Notes: generated by a model not told the origin, from the sequence alone. Shown: positions 38,204 through 49,100, counted from the stretch's first letter. The stretch is 64,000 bases of DNA from Sphingomonadales bacterium (GCA_006226685.1 SBGG01000098.1:17393-81392); one strand, 5' to 3'. Numbers and translations are program-made.

Positions 38204-39949
38204 GTGGCCGAGATGAGCGGCGCGGACATTTTGGTGCAGAGCCTGATCGATCTGGGCGTGGAAGTCGTATTCGGCTATCCCGGCGGCGCGGTCCTGCCCA
38301 TTTACGACGTCCTCTACAACCACCCGAAGATCAAGCATGTGCTGGTCCGCCATGAACAGGGCGCGACCCATATGGCGGAAGGCTATGCGCGTTCGACCGG
38401 GAAACCGGGCGTCGTGCTCGTCACCTCCGGCCCCGGCGCAACCAACGCGATCACCGGCATCACCGATGCGCTGCTTGATTCGATCCCGATGGTCGTCATC
38501 ACCGGGCAGGTTGCGACGCATCTGATCGGCAGCGACGCCTTTCAGGAGGCGGACACGGTCGGTCTGACCCGCCACTGCACCAAGCACAACTATCTGGTGA
38601 AGTCGCCCGCGCGGCTGGCCCATGTCGTGCATGAGGCATTTCACATCGCCACCACCGGCCGCCCCGGCCCGGTCGTCATCGACATCCCGAAGGATGTTCA
38701 GGTCGCGACCGCACCGTTCGAGCGCCCGGAGGTTTCGTCGCATGTCAGCTATCGCCCGCAGGTGAAGGCCGATCCGGCCGACATCGCCACGGCGGTCGAG
38801 ATGATTGCCAAGGCGGAACGGCCGATCTTCTACACCGGCGGCGGCGTCATCAATGCCGGGCCGGAAGCGACCGCGGCGTTGCGCGAGCTGGTGGAACTGA
38901 CCGGTGCGCCCGTCACCTCCACGCTGATGGGTCTCGGCGCCTTCCCGGCTTCATCCGAAAAATGGCTGGGTATGCTGGGCATGCACGGCACCTATGAAGC
39001 CAATTATGCGATGAACAAGGCGGACCTCATCATCGCCGTCGGCGCGCGTTTCGACGATCGCGTCACCGGACGGCTGGACGCCTTTTCGCCCGACAGCAAG
39101 AAGATCCACATCGACATCGACCGCAGCTCGATCAACAAGAATGTACTGGTCGACCTGCCGATCATCGCCGACGCGGGCAGCACGCTCGCCGACCTGATCG
39201 CGGGCTGGAAAACGGCCGGGCACAAAGCCGCGAACCTTTCCGAATGGTGGGCGCGGATCGACGGCTGGCGCGCGGTCGACAGCCTGAAATATCCGGCCGA
39301 CACGACGGAAATCATGCCCCAGCATGCGATCGCCGGCCTGTTCCGGGCAACGCGCGGCAAGGATGTGATCATCACCACCGAGGTCGGTCAGCATCAGATG
39401 TGGGCGGCACAGCATTTCCACTTCGACGCACCGAACAAGTGGCTGACCTCCGGCGGGCTGGGCACGATGGGCTATGGTTTTCCGGCCGCCATCGGCGCGC
39501 AGATGGGCAATCCCGACAGTCTGGTCATCTGCATCGCCGGCGACGCCTCGATCCAGATGAACATTCAGGAACTGGGCACCGCCAGCCAATATCGCCTGCC
39601 GGTCAAGATCTTCATCCTCAACAATGAATATATGGGGATGGTGCGCCAGTGGCAGGAACTGACCTATGAAAGCCGTTATTCGAACAGCTATTCGGACAGC
39701 CTGCCCGATTTCGTGAAGCTGGCGGAAGCCTATGGCTGGACCGGCATCCGCATCGAAGGGCCGCAGGAACTGGAAGCCGGCATCCGGCAGATGATCGAAA
39801 CTCCGGGGCCGGTGCTGGTCGATTGCCGCGTGGCGAAGCTTTCCAACTGCTTCCCGATGATCCCGTCCGGGGCGGCGCATACCGAGATGTTGCTTGACCC
39901 GGGACAGGTGTCGGGCACCATGGCGGACGAGGCCAAAGCCTTGGTATAA
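38204..39949 (+). CDS. ilvB: Acetolactate synthase large subunit, biosynthetic
   Basis: 581 aa from a GTG at 38204, chosen because AAGGAGA lies 6 nt upstream (a GTG at 38183 adds seven residues; an ATG lies at 38213). ThDP enzyme: FGYPGGAVLPIYD with the catalytic Glu in VRHEQGATHMAEGYARSTG, and the GDASIQMNIQEL...NNEYMG ThDP-Mg motif; FAD domain in the middle. It makes acetolactate/acetohydroxybutyrate for valine, leucine and isoleucine. The 170-nt leader is AT-rich near miaA, with a TTGACA at 38035. I found no branched-chain leader peptide there. Confidence 0.96.
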   Translation: MAEMSGADILVQSLIDLGVEVVFGYPGGAVLPIYDVLYNHPKIKHVLVRHEQGATHMAEGYARSTGKPGVVLVTSGPGATNAITGITDALLDSIPMVVITGQVATHLIGSDAFQEADTVGLTRHCTKHNYLVKSPARLAHVVHEAFHIATTGRPGPVVIDIPKDVQVATAPFERPEVSSHVSYRPQVKADPADIATAVEMIAKAERPIFYTGGGVINAGPEATAALRELVELTGAPVTSTLMGLGAFPASSEKWLGMLGMHGTYEANYAMNKADLIIAVGARFDDRVTGRLDAFSPDSKKIHIDIDRSSINKNVLVDLPIIADAGSTLADLIAGWKTAGHKAANLSEWWARIDGWRAVDSLKYPADTTEIMPQHAIAGLFRATRGKDVIITTEVGQHQMWAAQHFHFDAPNKWLTSGGLGTMGYGFPAAIGAQMGNPDSLVICIAGDASIQMNIQELGTASQYRLPVKIFILNNEYMGMVRQWQELTYESRYSNSYSDSLPDFVKLAEAYGWTGIRIEGPQELEAGIRQMIETPGPVLVDCRVAKLSNCFPMIPSGAAHTEMLLDPGQVSGTMADEAKALV

Positions 39950-39965
39950 CGCCGGAGGGGAAAAT

Positions 39966-40304
39966 ATGACCGCGCATCTCAAGCTTCGCATCCATGTTAC
40001 CGAACCTTGGGATTTCGCGCGGGAAACCGAAATGGAAGACCTGACCGGGTGGACCGTGGACTATGCGATCGATGAACTGGAGGAATGGGAACTGATGCTC
40101 GACGCGAGCTACAAGATGCACGGCACCGTGCATGGCCGCGTGCTCATCAGCCCCCGTTATATCGGGGAGCGGCTCAACCGTGTCTTCGACGCGCTGGTCG
40201 GCTTGCCGGTTCGGATCGCCCACCGGCTGGACGGGGAATGGCATTATGCGATGGCAGGAACGGTATCCCTGCGTCGCGACAAGGAAAATGAGGAAGACTC
40301 TTGA
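39966..40304 (+). CDS. Unknown 112-aa protein inside the ilv operon
   Basis: 112 aa, cytoplasmic, acidic in the first half (ETEMEDLTGWTVDYAIDELEEWELML) and more basic later (SPRYIGERLNRVFDALVGLPVRIAHRL). Start at 39966 after GGAGGGGAAAAT. It lies 16 nt after ilvB and its stop overlaps the ilvN start by one base (TGATG), so it is translated with both acetolactate synthase subunits. I do not recognise the family. Codon use matches its neighbours, and the position suggests a role linked to the enzyme or its regulation, which is inference. Confidence 0.8.
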   Translation: MTAHLKLRIHVTEPWDFARETEMEDLTGWTVDYAIDELEEWELMLDASYKMHGTVHGRVLISPRYIGERLNRVFDALVGLPVRIAHRLDGEWHYAMAGTVSLRRDKENEEDS

Positions 40305-40813
40305 TGCATATCGCCGAAGAACAGAGCGAGCGCCATGTTCTCTCGATAACCGTCACCAACGAGGCGGGCATATTGGCGCGCATCGCGGGCATGTTCACCG
40401 CGCGCGGCTATAATATCGAAAGCCTGACGGTCGCCGACATCAGCGAAGATCACCAGATCAGCCGGATCACCATCGTCACCAACGGCCCGCCGCGCGTGAT
40501 CGATCAGATCATCGCGCAGCTCGACCGGCTGGTGCCGGTGCACAAGGTTTCGGACCTGACCGAAAACGGCCCGTTCGTCGAACGCGAACTGGCGCTGGTC
40601 AAGGTTGCGGGCACCGGCGAGCACCGGATAGAGGCGCTGCGCCTTGCCGATATTTTCCGCGCCAAGGTCGTCGACACCACGACCGGAAGCTTCATCTTCG
40701 AGATCACCGGTCCTACCGACAAGATCGACACTTTCATCGGCCTGATGCGTGAGCTGGGGCTGGTCGAAGTCGGCCGGACCGGCATCGTCGGCATGGTGCG
40801 CGGCAAGGCCTGA
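40304..40813 (+). CDS. ilvN: Acetolactate synthase small (regulatory) subunit
   Basis: 169 aa. ACT domain at about 10-85 (HVLSITVTNEAGILARIAGMF then RGYNIESLTVADI) that binds valine for feedback inhibition, then a C-terminal domain with LALVKV and FEITGPTDKIDTFIGLMRELGLVEVGRTG. It activates IlvB. The start ATG at 40304 overlaps the previous stop by one base; a TTG one codon earlier is less likely. Confidence 0.95.
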   Translation: MHIAEEQSERHVLSITVTNEAGILARIAGMFTARGYNIESLTVADISEDHQISRITIVTNGPPRVIDQIIAQLDRLVPVHKVSDLTENGPFVERELALVKVAGTGEHRIEALRLADIFRAKVVDTTTGSFIFEITGPTDKIDTFIGLMRELGLVEVGRTGIVGMVRGKA

Positions 40814-41905
<1,092 letters not shown>

Positions 41906-41959
41906 TCCCGCTATGCATTGCCGGTAACGGATCGTTTCCGGCAACGCTCTGGAAAGAAT

Positions 41960-41992
41960 AAAGGGTGTCGCTACTATGGCGGCACCCTTTTT
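41960..41992 (+). terminator. Intrinsic terminator of the ilv operon
   Basis: 12-bp stem AAAGGGTGTCGC (41960-41971) with GCGGCACCCTTT (41979-41990), one G-U pair, 7-nt loop, ending in five T. About 55 nt after the ilvC stop. Confidence 0.88.
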
Positions 41993-42010
41993 CCATACGG
42001 AGTCTCCGTG

Positions 42011-42649
42011 ATGCGCAAAATCTATCTGACCGCTACCGCCGCCCTGCTGCTCTCTGCCGGGGGCGCCGCCCTTATTGCCCAGTCGTCTCCTGCCCCCATG
42101 GCGCAGCCCGGTCAACATGACGCCACCCGCATCACCGGCGGCAGCTATACGGTCGATCCCGGCCATACGCAGATATTGTTCGCCTATGACCATATGGGCT
42201 TCACCCGCAATATGGGTGTCATTGCCGCCCCGGAGAGCGGCGCACTGACCATCGATCCCAAGACCCCCGGCAAGGCGCAGGTAACGGTCAGCTTCCCGGT
42301 CGCCAATATCCGCACCGGCATCGCCGCACTGGACGAGCATCTGATGAAAGCGGAAATGTTCGACGCCGCGCAATTCCCGACCGCCACCTTCACCTCGACC
42401 TCGGTCAAGGTTGATCCCGATGACATGGAAGCCGAAATCACCGGCAACCTCACCATCAAGGGCGTGACGAAGGAAGTGACGCTGGATGCCGAGTTTATCG
42501 GTGCCGGCACCAATCCGATGTCGAAGAAGGAAACGGTGGGCTTCAGCGCGGACGGCATCATTCGGCGCAGCGATTTCGGCCTCGGCTATGCGGTGCCCGT
42601 TGTCGGCGACACCGTCGAACTGAAAATCGTCGCCGCCTTCGAGAAATAA
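42011..42649 (+). CDS. YceI family periplasmic protein
   Basis: 212 aa. Signal peptide MRKIYLTATAALLLSAGGAALIAQ. The lipocalin-like YceI domain begins GGSYTVDPGHTQILFAYDHMGF and continues with VSFPVANIRTGIAALDEHL, MFDAAQFPTATFTST and the C-terminal VGDTVELKIVAAFEK. YceI proteins bind isoprenoid-type lipids in a beta-barrel; the physiological role is not settled. A single-gene unit between the ilv terminator and a hairpin. Confidence 0.92.
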   Translation: MRKIYLTATAALLLSAGGAALIAQSSPAPMAQPGQHDATRITGGSYTVDPGHTQILFAYDHMGFTRNMGVIAAPESGALTIDPKTPGKAQVTVSFPVANIRTGIAALDEHLMKAEMFDAAQFPTATFTSTSVKVDPDDMEAEITGNLTIKGVTKEVTLDAEFIGAGTNPMSKKETVGFSADGIIRRSDFGLGYAVPVVGDTVELKIVAAFEK

Positions 42650-42661
42650 AGCAGGCTATCC

Positions 42662-42688
42662 GGCGCGCCCGTCCACCATGGGTGCGCC
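42662..42688 (+). terminator. Terminator-like hairpin after yceI
   Basis: GGCGCGCCC (42662-42670) with GGGTGCGCC (42680-42688), 9 bp with one G-U pair and a 9-nt loop, 12 nt after the stop. There is no T tract, so efficiency is uncertain. Confidence 0.45.
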
Positions 42689-42777
42689 CCGCCGCCTCCA
42701 GCCAATGCGGACAGAACCCCGCCGCCGGGGCGGCATTCCGCCGATTCCCTGCAACCGTCGCCAAAAAAAAGCTGGAC

Positions 42778-42783
42778 TATATT
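42778..42783 (+). promoter_or_regulatory. Possible -10 box for leuA
   Basis: TATATT in an otherwise GC-rich stretch, following an A8 run. Transcription would begin near 42790, 20 nt before the leader peptide. No good -35 hexamer is seen. Confidence 0.35.
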
Positions 42784-42809
42784 AACCCTGACCCGCTAAA
42801 GGCGAGGGC

Positions 42810-42857
42810 ATGGCACGGTTCCTGCCTTCGCTGCTTCTACGACTTACACGCCCTTAG
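42810..42857 (+). CDS. leuA leader peptide
   Basis: 15-codon ORF reading MARFLPSLLLRLTRP, with five Leu in eight codons (positions 5, 8, 9, 10, 12), including CTG, CTT and the rare CTA. AAAGGCGAGGG lies just upstream. Position and composition are those of a leucine attenuator: ribosome stalling at Leu codons when charged tRNA-Leu is scarce would change the folding of the following RNA. The gap from yceI to leuA (42650-42969) is otherwise explained by this leader. Confidence 0.75.
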   Translation: MARFLPSLLLRLTRP

Positions 42858-42901
42858 GCGTGTCTTTTGCGCTGCCTGTCCGGCGCGCCTCGCCTAAGGG
42901 G
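42846..42901 (+). promoter_or_regulatory. Leucine attenuator: alternative stem-loops
   Basis: ACACGCC (42846-42852) can pair with GGCGTGT (42857-42863), followed by CTTTT. Alternatively CCCTTAGGCG (42851-42860) pairs perfectly with CGCCTAAGGG (42891-42900). The two share bases and exclude each other, and both overlap the end of the leader peptide. Which one terminates transcription cannot be decided by eye. Confidence 0.55.
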
Positions 42902-42969
42902 CTTTCCATCCTTCGAGTCGTTATTGCGGTCCGCAACGCCGGAGCCGCCAGCTTATCGGGAATATAATC

Positions 42970-44652
42970 ATGTCCATGCTCATCGATCCGTCCGTCAAAT
43001 ACCGCCCTTTCCCGCAGGTTGACCTGCCCGATCGCCAGTGGCCCGGCCGCACCATCACCAAGGCGCCGCGCTGGCTTTCCACCGACATGCGGGACGGCAA
43101 TCAGGCGCTGATCGACCCGATGAACGCCGAGAAGAAACAGCGCTTCTTCGAACTGCTGTGCAAGGTCGGTATCAAGGAGATCGAAGTCGGCTTCCCCAGC
43201 GCGGGCGCGACCGAATTTGATTTCATCTCCGGCCTGGTGCAGCAGGGCAAGATACCGGACGATGTGAAGGTTCAGGTGCTGACGCAGGCGCGGCAGGACC
43301 TGATCGAAAAGACGTTCGCATCGCTGCGCGGCGCCAAGCAGGCGATTGTCCATGTCTACAACGCCGTGTCGCCCGCATGGCGTCGTATCGTGTTCGGCAT
43401 GGACCGGCCCGAGATCAAGCAGATTGCCATCAACGCCGCCAAGCTGCTGCGCGACGAAGCGGCAAAGCAGCCCGATACCGACTGGCATTTCGAATATAGC
43501 CCGGAAACCTTCTCAACCGCCGAGCTGGATTTCAGCCTCGAATGCTGTGAGGCGGTGATGGATATTCTCCAGCCCACGCCAGAAAGGCCGCTGATCCTGA
43601 ACCTGCCCGCGACGGTCGAAGCGGCCAGCCCCAATATCTATGCCGATCAGATCGAATGGATGTGCCGCAACATCTCGCGCCGCGACAGCGTCGTTATCTC
43701 GCTCCATCCACATAATGACCGGGGCACCGGCGTGGCGGCGGCCGAACTGGGCCTGATGGCGGGCGCCGACCGGGTCGAGGGATGCCTGTTCGGCAATGGC
43801 GAACGCACCGGCAATTGCGACATCGTCACCGTTGCGCTGAACATGTACACGCAGGGCGTAAATCCGGCGCTGGATTTCTCCGACATAGACGAAGTCGTGC
43901 AAACGGTCGAATATTGCAATCAGCTACCCGTCCACCCGCGCCATCCCTATGCGGGCGAACTGGTGTTCACCGCCTTTTCGGGCAGCCATCAGGACGCGAT
44001 CAAAAAAGGTTTTGCCGCGCAGGAAGCGCGCAATGACGAGATATGGGACGTTCCCTATCTGCCGATCGATCCCGCCGACCTCGGCCGCGATTATGAGGCG
44101 GTGATCCGCGTCAATTCGCAAAGCGGCAAGGGTGGCGTCGCCTGGGTATTGCAGCAGGACAAGGGCCTGAAGCTGCCCAAGCGGATGCAGGCGGATTTCA
44201 GCCGCGTGGTGCAGGAAGTCGCCGACCGGACCAGCCGCGAGCTCAACGCCGCCGACATATGGGAAGCCTTTGAGGACCATTACCGGCTGCAACCCGATCA
44301 GCCCATCCGCCTCATCACCTATGAACGCAGCGGATCGGCAAGCGGCAGCGAGCGCAGCTTCATTGGCCGACTGGAAATCAAGGGCGTGGAACATAGCTTC
44401 GCCGGGCGCGGCAAGGGCCTGATTTCCAGTATCCTGACCGCGCTGCGCGAGGAAGGGCATATCGACCTGGAAGTCGTCGATTATAATGAACATGCGATCG
44501 GCGCAGGCACGGACGTCAACGCCGCCGCCTATGTCGAATGCAAGACGCCGGACGGCAAGGTCGTGTTCGGTGTCGGCATGGATGAGGATGTCGCCACCGC
44601 ATCGGTGCAGGCGGTCCTTTCCGCCGCCAATGGCGTGCTGGCCCGCGCCTGA
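42970..44652 (+). CDS. leuA: 2-isopropylmalate synthase (long, type 2 LeuA)
   Basis: 560 aa. HMGL-type TIM barrel with [15 protein letters not shown] (catalytic Arg, metal Asp) and [25 protein letters not shown] with the metal His pair, then a C-terminal LeuA regulatory domain from about 430 that binds leucine. It condenses acetyl-CoA with 2-ketoisovalerate, the first step of leucine synthesis. Expression is probably attenuated through the Leu-rich leader peptide upstream, in addition to feedback inhibition. Confidence 0.96.
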   Translation: MSMLIDPSVKYRPFPQVDLPDRQWPGRTITKAPRWLSTDMRDGNQALIDPMNAEKKQRFFELLCKVGIKEIEVGFPSAGATEFDFISGLVQQGKIPDDVKVQVLTQARQDLIEKTFASLRGAKQAIVHVYNAVSPAWRRIVFGMDRPEIKQIAINAAKLLRDEAAKQPDTDWHFEYSPETFSTAELDFSLECCEAVMDILQPTPERPLILNLPATVEAASPNIYADQIEWMCRNISRRDSVVISLHPHNDRGTGVAAAELGLMAGADRVEGCLFGNGERTGNCDIVTVALNMYTQGVNPALDFSDIDEVVQTVEYCNQLPVHPRHPYAGELVFTAFSGSHQDAIKKGFAAQEARNDEIWDVPYLPIDPADLGRDYEAVIRVNSQSGKGGVAWVLQQDKGLKLPKRMQADFSRVVQEVADRTSRELNAADIWEAFEDHYRLQPDQPIRLITYERSGSASGSERSFIGRLEIKGVEHSFAGRGKGLISSILTALREEGHIDLEVVDYNEHAIGAGTDVNAAAYVECKTPDGKVVFGVGMDEDVATASVQAVLSAANGVLARA

Positions 44653-44716
44653 GGATGCAGGCGCAGCGGATGAAAACATCTGGGGCCCCGGAACCGCCGC
44701 CGATTCCCCATCTGGT

Positions 44717-44741
44717 CCGGTTTTGATCCCATCGAAACCGG
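44717..44741. repeat. Intergenic inverted repeat after leuA
   Basis: CCGGTTTTGAT, CCC loop, ATCGAAACCGG: 11-bp stem with one G-U pair, flanked by GGTCCGG/CCGGACC that can extend it in another register. Further on, CCATGCATC occurs twice in tandem (44760-44778). No T run follows, so it resembles a short palindromic intergenic element more than a terminator. Confidence 0.5.
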
Positions 44742-44864
44742 GCCGGACCAACGGGCTACCCATGCATCCCATGCATCGGTCCGCAGGACGGGATGACAGG
44801 GGGCTTGAGTCGACCCGCCATTCATGGCTACTGGCATCATAATAATAACCTTCAGGTTAGGAAC

Positions 44865-45833
44865 ATGCCCGTGGCCGACCCGCTTGCCCTGTTGAAATCG
44901 CTTCGCCTGCCCGTCATCGGGTCGCCGATGTTTCTGATATCCGGCCCCGATCTGGTGATCGCCCAGTGCAAGGCCGGTATCATCGGCAGCTTCCCGGCCC
45001 TGAACGCCCGGCCGCAAAGCCAGCTCGGCCAATGGCTCGACCGGATCACCACCGAACTGGCCGAATGGGATCGCGACCATCCCGACAGCCCGGCGGCGCC
45101 CTATGCGGTCAACCTGATCGTCCACAAATCGAACGCACGGCTGGAGGAAGATCTTGCCACCTGCGCGCAATACAGGGTGCCGATCATCATCACCTCGCTG
45201 GGCGCGCGCGAGGATGTGAACGCGGCCGTGCGGGACTGGGGCGGCATCACGCTGCATGATGTCATCAACGATCGTTTCGCGCGCAAGGCGATCGAGAAGG
45301 GCGCGACCGGCCTGATCGCCGTCGCGGCGGGCGCGGGCGGCCATGCGGGCACCTTGTCCCCGTTCGCACTGGTGCAGGAAATCCGGCAATGGTTCGACGG
45401 GCCGCTGATCTTGTCCGGAGCGATCGCCCATGGCCGCTCCATCCTCGCCGCACAGGCGTGCGGCGCTGACCTCGCCTATATCGGCAGCGCCTTCATCGCC
45501 GCGGAAGAGAGCATGGCCGATTCCGGCTATAAACAGGCTATCGTCGAAGGCCGGGCCGGGGACATCGTCTACACCAATCTCTTCACCGGCGTGCACGGCA
45601 ATTATCTGCGCCCGTCGATCATCGCGGCAGGGCTGGACCCGGACAATCTGCCCGAAAGCGAACCCGGCAGGATGAACTTCGGTTCCGGCGGCAATCAGGC
45701 AGCCAAGGCGTGGAAGGATATCTGGGGGTCCGGGCAGGGCATCGGCGCGGTGGACGGGGTTGTTCCGGCGGCCCAGATGATCGCACGGCTGACACGGGAA
45801 TATGCGGACGCCAGAGCCGCCCTCTGCGGGTGA
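44865..45833 (+). CDS. Nitronate monooxygenase-like flavin enzyme
   Basis: 322 aa from the ATG at 44865 with TTAGGA upstream. FMN TIM barrel of the NMO/2-nitropropane dioxygenase family: RLPVIGSPMFLISGPDLVIAQCKAGIIGSFPALNAR, VPIIITSLG, the AAGAGGHAGTLSPFALV motif with the catalytic-type His, and LSGAIAHGRSILAAQACGADLAYIGSAFIAA. It oxidises nitronates or related substrates; the real substrate is unknown. Single gene followed by a GNAT gene. Confidence 0.9.
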   Translation: MPVADPLALLKSLRLPVIGSPMFLISGPDLVIAQCKAGIIGSFPALNARPQSQLGQWLDRITTELAEWDRDHPDSPAAPYAVNLIVHKSNARLEEDLATCAQYRVPIIITSLGAREDVNAAVRDWGGITLHDVINDRFARKAIEKGATGLIAVAAGAGGHAGTLSPFALVQEIRQWFDGPLILSGAIAHGRSILAAQACGADLAYIGSAFIAAEESMADSGYKQAIVEGRAGDIVYTNLFTGVHGNYLRPSIIAAGLDPDNLPESEPGRMNFGSGGNQAAKAWKDIWGSGQGIGAVDGVVPAAQMIARLTREYADARAALCG

Positions 45834-45889
45834 GGACGCCTCCCTGTTACCATCATCTCATGCGATGAGCCCCGATTAGAGGCCCGGCC

Positions 45890-46330
45890 ATGCCCGCGAT
45901 CAGACCAGCCACGCCAGCAGACGCCGAACGGGTCATGCAGATCTGGCGTGACGCGGTCGATGCGACCCATCACTTTCTGAAGCCTGAAGATCGCGCCGCC
46001 ATTGAGGCGGAACTGTCGACTTTTCTGCCAACCGCTCCGCTTTGGCTGGCCGTCGATCGTCTGGACCGAGGAATCGGCTTCATGCTCCTCGACGGCCATC
46101 ATATAGAGGCGCTGTTCATCGATCCACGGAGCCGGGGACAGGGTGCAGGCCGCGCACTGGTCGATCATGCGCTCCGCCTGCACGACGACCGACTCTCAAC
46201 CGATGTAAACGAACAAAATGTGCAGGCCTTCGGCTTCTACCGCCATCTGGGGTTTGAGCCGGTCGGTCGATCCGATCGGGATGGGCAGGGCCGCCCCTAT
46301 CCGCTGATCCATTTGCGGCTGACGCGATAG
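45890..46330 (+). CDS. GNAT family N-acetyltransferase
   Basis: 146 aa. Opens PAIRPATPADAERVMQIWRDAV; the acetyl-CoA loop is DPRSRGQGAGRALVDHAL, followed by VNEQNVQAFGFYRHLGFEPVGRS. The layout resembles YjaB-like acetyltransferases. Substrate unknown. It lies 56 nt after the nitronate monooxygenase gene and converges with kup. Confidence 0.88.
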   Translation: MPAIRPATPADAERVMQIWRDAVDATHHFLKPEDRAAIEAELSTFLPTAPLWLAVDRLDRGIGFMLLDGHHIEALFIDPRSRGQGAGRALVDHALRLHDDRLSTDVNEQNVQAFGFYRHLGFEPVGRSDRDGQGRPYPLIHLRLTR

Positions 46331-46430
46331 ACACGGCGGAACCGCCAAACCCCGCAAGCCACGAACGACGGAGCAGGCCCGCGCCGAAACGACGGCACGA
46401 CCATATGCACCACCAGCCAGAATTCTGACC

Positions 46431-48374
46431 CTATATCTCTACCTGAGATCCCAGTTCGACCACGCGGTTGGTCGGCAACCGGAAAAATTCCATCGCGCTT
46501 TCCGCATTGCGGAGCATCCAGGCGAAAATCTTTTCGCGCCAGACCGCCATGCCGGGGCGGGACGAAGGAAGGAGCGTCTGCCGGGCGAGGAAGAAGCTTG
46601 TATCCATCATCTTGAAGCTCTGCCCGCATTCATGAATGCGCTTGAGCGCGGCGGGAACATCCGGCTCCTGCATGAAGCCATAGCGCAGCACGAGACGGAA
46701 GAAGCCGCGCCCCAGATCTTCCAGATGGCATCGCGCATCATCATGCACCACCGGTTCGTCGGTGATCTTCACCGTCAGCAGGATCACGCGCTCGTGCAGC
46801 ACCTTATTGTGCTTCAGATTATGGAGCAACGCATGGGGTACGCCATCGGCAGTCGAGGTCATGAATACCGCCGTGCCCGGCACGCGCACTGCGCTGTTCG
46901 CGGCGCTGGCGACGAATACCGGGATCGGCATCGCCGATTCGCGCATCCGTTCCATCATCAACTGGCGGCCGCGCGACCATGTGGTGAGCAGGGTGAAGAT
47001 CACGAAGCCGATGAACAGCGGGAACCAGCCGCCGTCCGGCACCTTCGTGAGATTGGCGGCCAGATAGGCGCCGTCCACGATATAGAAGACGCTGAGCAGG
47101 GCGACCGCGCCCGCCCAGTGCCATTTCCACAACCGGAACAGCACGACCGTCAGCAGCACATTGTCGATGAACATCGCACCGGTAACGGCAATGCCATAGG
47201 CCGCCGTCAGGTTCGACGAGGTGCGGAAGGACAGGACCAGCAGGATGACCATCACCATCAGGCCCCAGTTGACCAGCGGTATATAGATCTGGCCCGCCGT
47301 CGAGGCGCTGGTGTGCGAAATGCGCAGACGCGGCATGAAACCGAGCTGGATCGCCTGCTGGGTGACCGAGAAGGCGCCGGAAATCACCGCCTGGCTGGCG
47401 ATGATCGCGGCCAGCGTGGCGATGCCGATCAACGGAAGCTGAAGCCAGGTCGGCGCGAGATTATAAAAGGGGCTTTCCAGCGCGGCATAGCCTTCGCGGA
47501 TCAGCAGCGCGCCCTGCCCCATATAGTTGAGCATCAGCGCAGGCAGCACGAAAGTCAGCCAGGAAACCCGGATTGGGTTGCGGCCAAAATGGCCCATATC
47601 GGCATAGAGCGCCTCGGCGCCCGTCACGGCCAGCACCACCGAGCCCAGCGCGAGAAAGGCGGCCAGCGGATCGATATAGAAAAAATAGATCGCCCAATAA
47701 GGATTAAACGCCACCAATACACCAGGCGACAGGGCGATGCTGATCACACCCAGGGTCGCGATGGTACAGAAATAGAGCAGCATGATCGGCCCGAACATGG
47801 CCGCCACCCGATTGGTGCCGCCGCGCTGAATACTGAACAATCCGAAGAGGATCAGCACGGCCGCAGGCAGGATCAGCGGTTCCAGCCGGGGATTGTAGAC
47901 GGCCAGCCCCTCGACCGCGGACAGTACCGAAACGGCGGGGGTAATCATCGAATCGCCATAGAAAAGCGCGGTCGCGAAGACACCGAGCAACACGATGCCC
48001 GATGTCCATTTCTTGGTACCGCTCTGGCTGTTGATAAGGGCGAGCAACGCAAGACTGCCCCCTTCCCCCTTATTGTCCGCGCGCATGATGACGCTGACAT
48101 ATTTCAGTGTCACCACCAGCATCATCGACCAGAACATCAGGCTGATGACGCCCAATATATGGTCGTGATCGAGGGCCAGCTTGTGGTGCCCGGCAAAGGT
48201 TTCACGAAAGGCGTAAAGCGGGCTGGTGCCGATGTCGCCGAACACGATACCGATCGCGCCCATCGCCATCTTGGCCATGCTGCCCTGGGCGCCATGCCCA
48301 TGGGGGTGGGCCGTCAACACCGGAGATGTTGACGATGCCTCGTCCCCGGCTGCCTTGTTGCTGTCCTCGGCCAT
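46431..48374 (-). CDS. kup: Kup-type low-affinity potassium transporter
   Basis: 647 aa. The first membrane helix carries [20 protein letters not shown], the signature of KUP/HAK transporters; twelve membrane helices extend to about 450 and a cytoplasmic domain follows, ending [12 protein letters not shown]. It is a K+/H+ symporter in the inner membrane. The start at 48374 (MAEDSNK) is favoured; in-frame codons to 48425 read into the gap after ccmI. An N-terminal hydrophilic extension of about 30 residues with HPHGHG precedes the first helix. Confidence 0.95.
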   Translation of the reverse strand: MAEDSNKAAGDEASSTSPVLTAHPHGHGAQGSMAKMAMGAIGIVFGDIGTSPLYAFRETFAGHHKLALDHDHILGVISLMFWSMMLVVTLKYVSVIMRADNKGEGGSLALLALINSQSGTKKWTSGIVLLGVFATALFYGDSMITPAVSVLSAVEGLAVYNPRLEPLILPAAVLILFGLFSIQRGGTNRVAAMFGPIMLLYFCTIATLGVISIALSPGVLVAFNPYWAIYFFYIDPLAAFLALGSVVLAVTGAEALYADMGHFGRNPIRVSWLTFVLPALMLNYMGQGALLIREGYAALESPFYNLAPTWLQLPLIGIATLAAIIASQAVISGAFSVTQQAIQLGFMPRLRISHTSASTAGQIYIPLVNWGLMVMVILLVLSFRTSSNLTAAYGIAVTGAMFIDNVLLTVVLFRLWKWHWAGAVALLSVFYIVDGAYLAANLTKVPDGGWFPLFIGFVIFTLLTTWSRGRQLMMERMRESAMPIPVFVASAANSAVRVPGTAVFMTSTADGVPHALLHNLKHNKVLHERVILLTVKITDEPVVHDDARCHLEDLGRGFFRLVLRYGFMQEPDVPAALKRIHECGQSFKMMDTSFFLARQTLLPSSRPGMAVWREKIFAWMLRNAESAMEFFRLPTNRVVELGSQVEI

Positions 48375-48461
48375 GGGCAAATGCCTTCGCTTCCTAACAG
48401 GCGACCAAAGGCGGCCGGTTAACACAGGCCATGATGCGGCGCAACAAGGCCCTGCCGTCCC

Positions 48462-49100
48462 TCACTGGCCCATTCCCTGCTGTCCCGCAAGGATACGATC
48501 CAGCCGGGCAAGATAAGCCTCCAGTTCGGCATGGAGCGGGCTCTGTTCCGGCACCCGATCCTTGAGAGCGCCCCAGATCTTGCGGGCAGGGCCATATTGG
48601 CCCGACTGGGCAAGCGCCAGCCCATAGAAGAAAGGCGCGGCCGAGCTTTGCGGCGCGAGATGCATCGCCTGATTATAGCTATATTCGGCCGAGGGGGAGA
48701 TGAAACCATCCCCGTGCAAGACCAGCGCATTGCCCATGGCCACCCAGAGCGCCACATCATCCGGCTGAGCCCGCAGGCCGGATGCGATCACGTTGACCGC
48801 CTCTCTGGTCTTGCCCTGACGGGCAAGGCCATCCGACAGGGTCAGCCATTGCGCGGTCTGGCCATATTGACCGCCAAAGCTGTTGCGCAGTTTTGCCAGA
48901 TCCTCGTCGAACCGGGGCGCGGTATCGGCGGCCGCGCGCGGAGCGCCGGCAAGGCCGGGGCTGCCCTGCCAGGCATAGCCGGCAATACCCAGCAGCAACG
49001 CCGCGCCGGTCAGCTCCCACAAGCTGCGCGGCAGGCGCCCGAGCAGGGTCAGGCCCGCCACGATGCACGCCAGCAACAGCGCGACAATGACCCAGCTCAT
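48462..49100 (-). CDS. ccmI: Cytochrome c biogenesis protein CcmI (short form)
   Basis: 212 aa. Two N-terminal hydrophobic helices (MSWVIVALLLACIVAGLTLL and the LTGAALLLGIAGYAW region), then a periplasmic TPR domain (about 75-205: LSDGLARQGKTREAVNVIASGLRAQPDDVALWVAMGNALV). It is shorter than the about 400-aa CcmI/CycH of other bacteria. It presents apocytochrome c to the haem lyase CcmF-CcmH. The start overlaps the ccmH stop by 4 nt (ATGA). Last gene of the ccm operon. Confidence 0.88.
   Translation of the reverse strand: MSWVIVALLLACIVAGLTLLGRLPRSLWELTGAALLLGIAGYAWQGSPGLAGAPRAAADTAPRFDEDLAKLRNSFGGQYGQTAQWLTLSDGLARQGKTREAVNVIASGLRAQPDDVALWVAMGNALVLHGDGFISPSAEYSYNQAMHLAPQSSAAPFFYGLALAQSGQYGPARKIWGALKDRVPEQSPLHAELEAYLARLDRILAGQQGMGQ

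Noticed and set aside
46632..48332. A 566-codon plus-strand frame antisense to kup
   Set aside because: His/Arg/Gln-rich shadow of kup without a domain.
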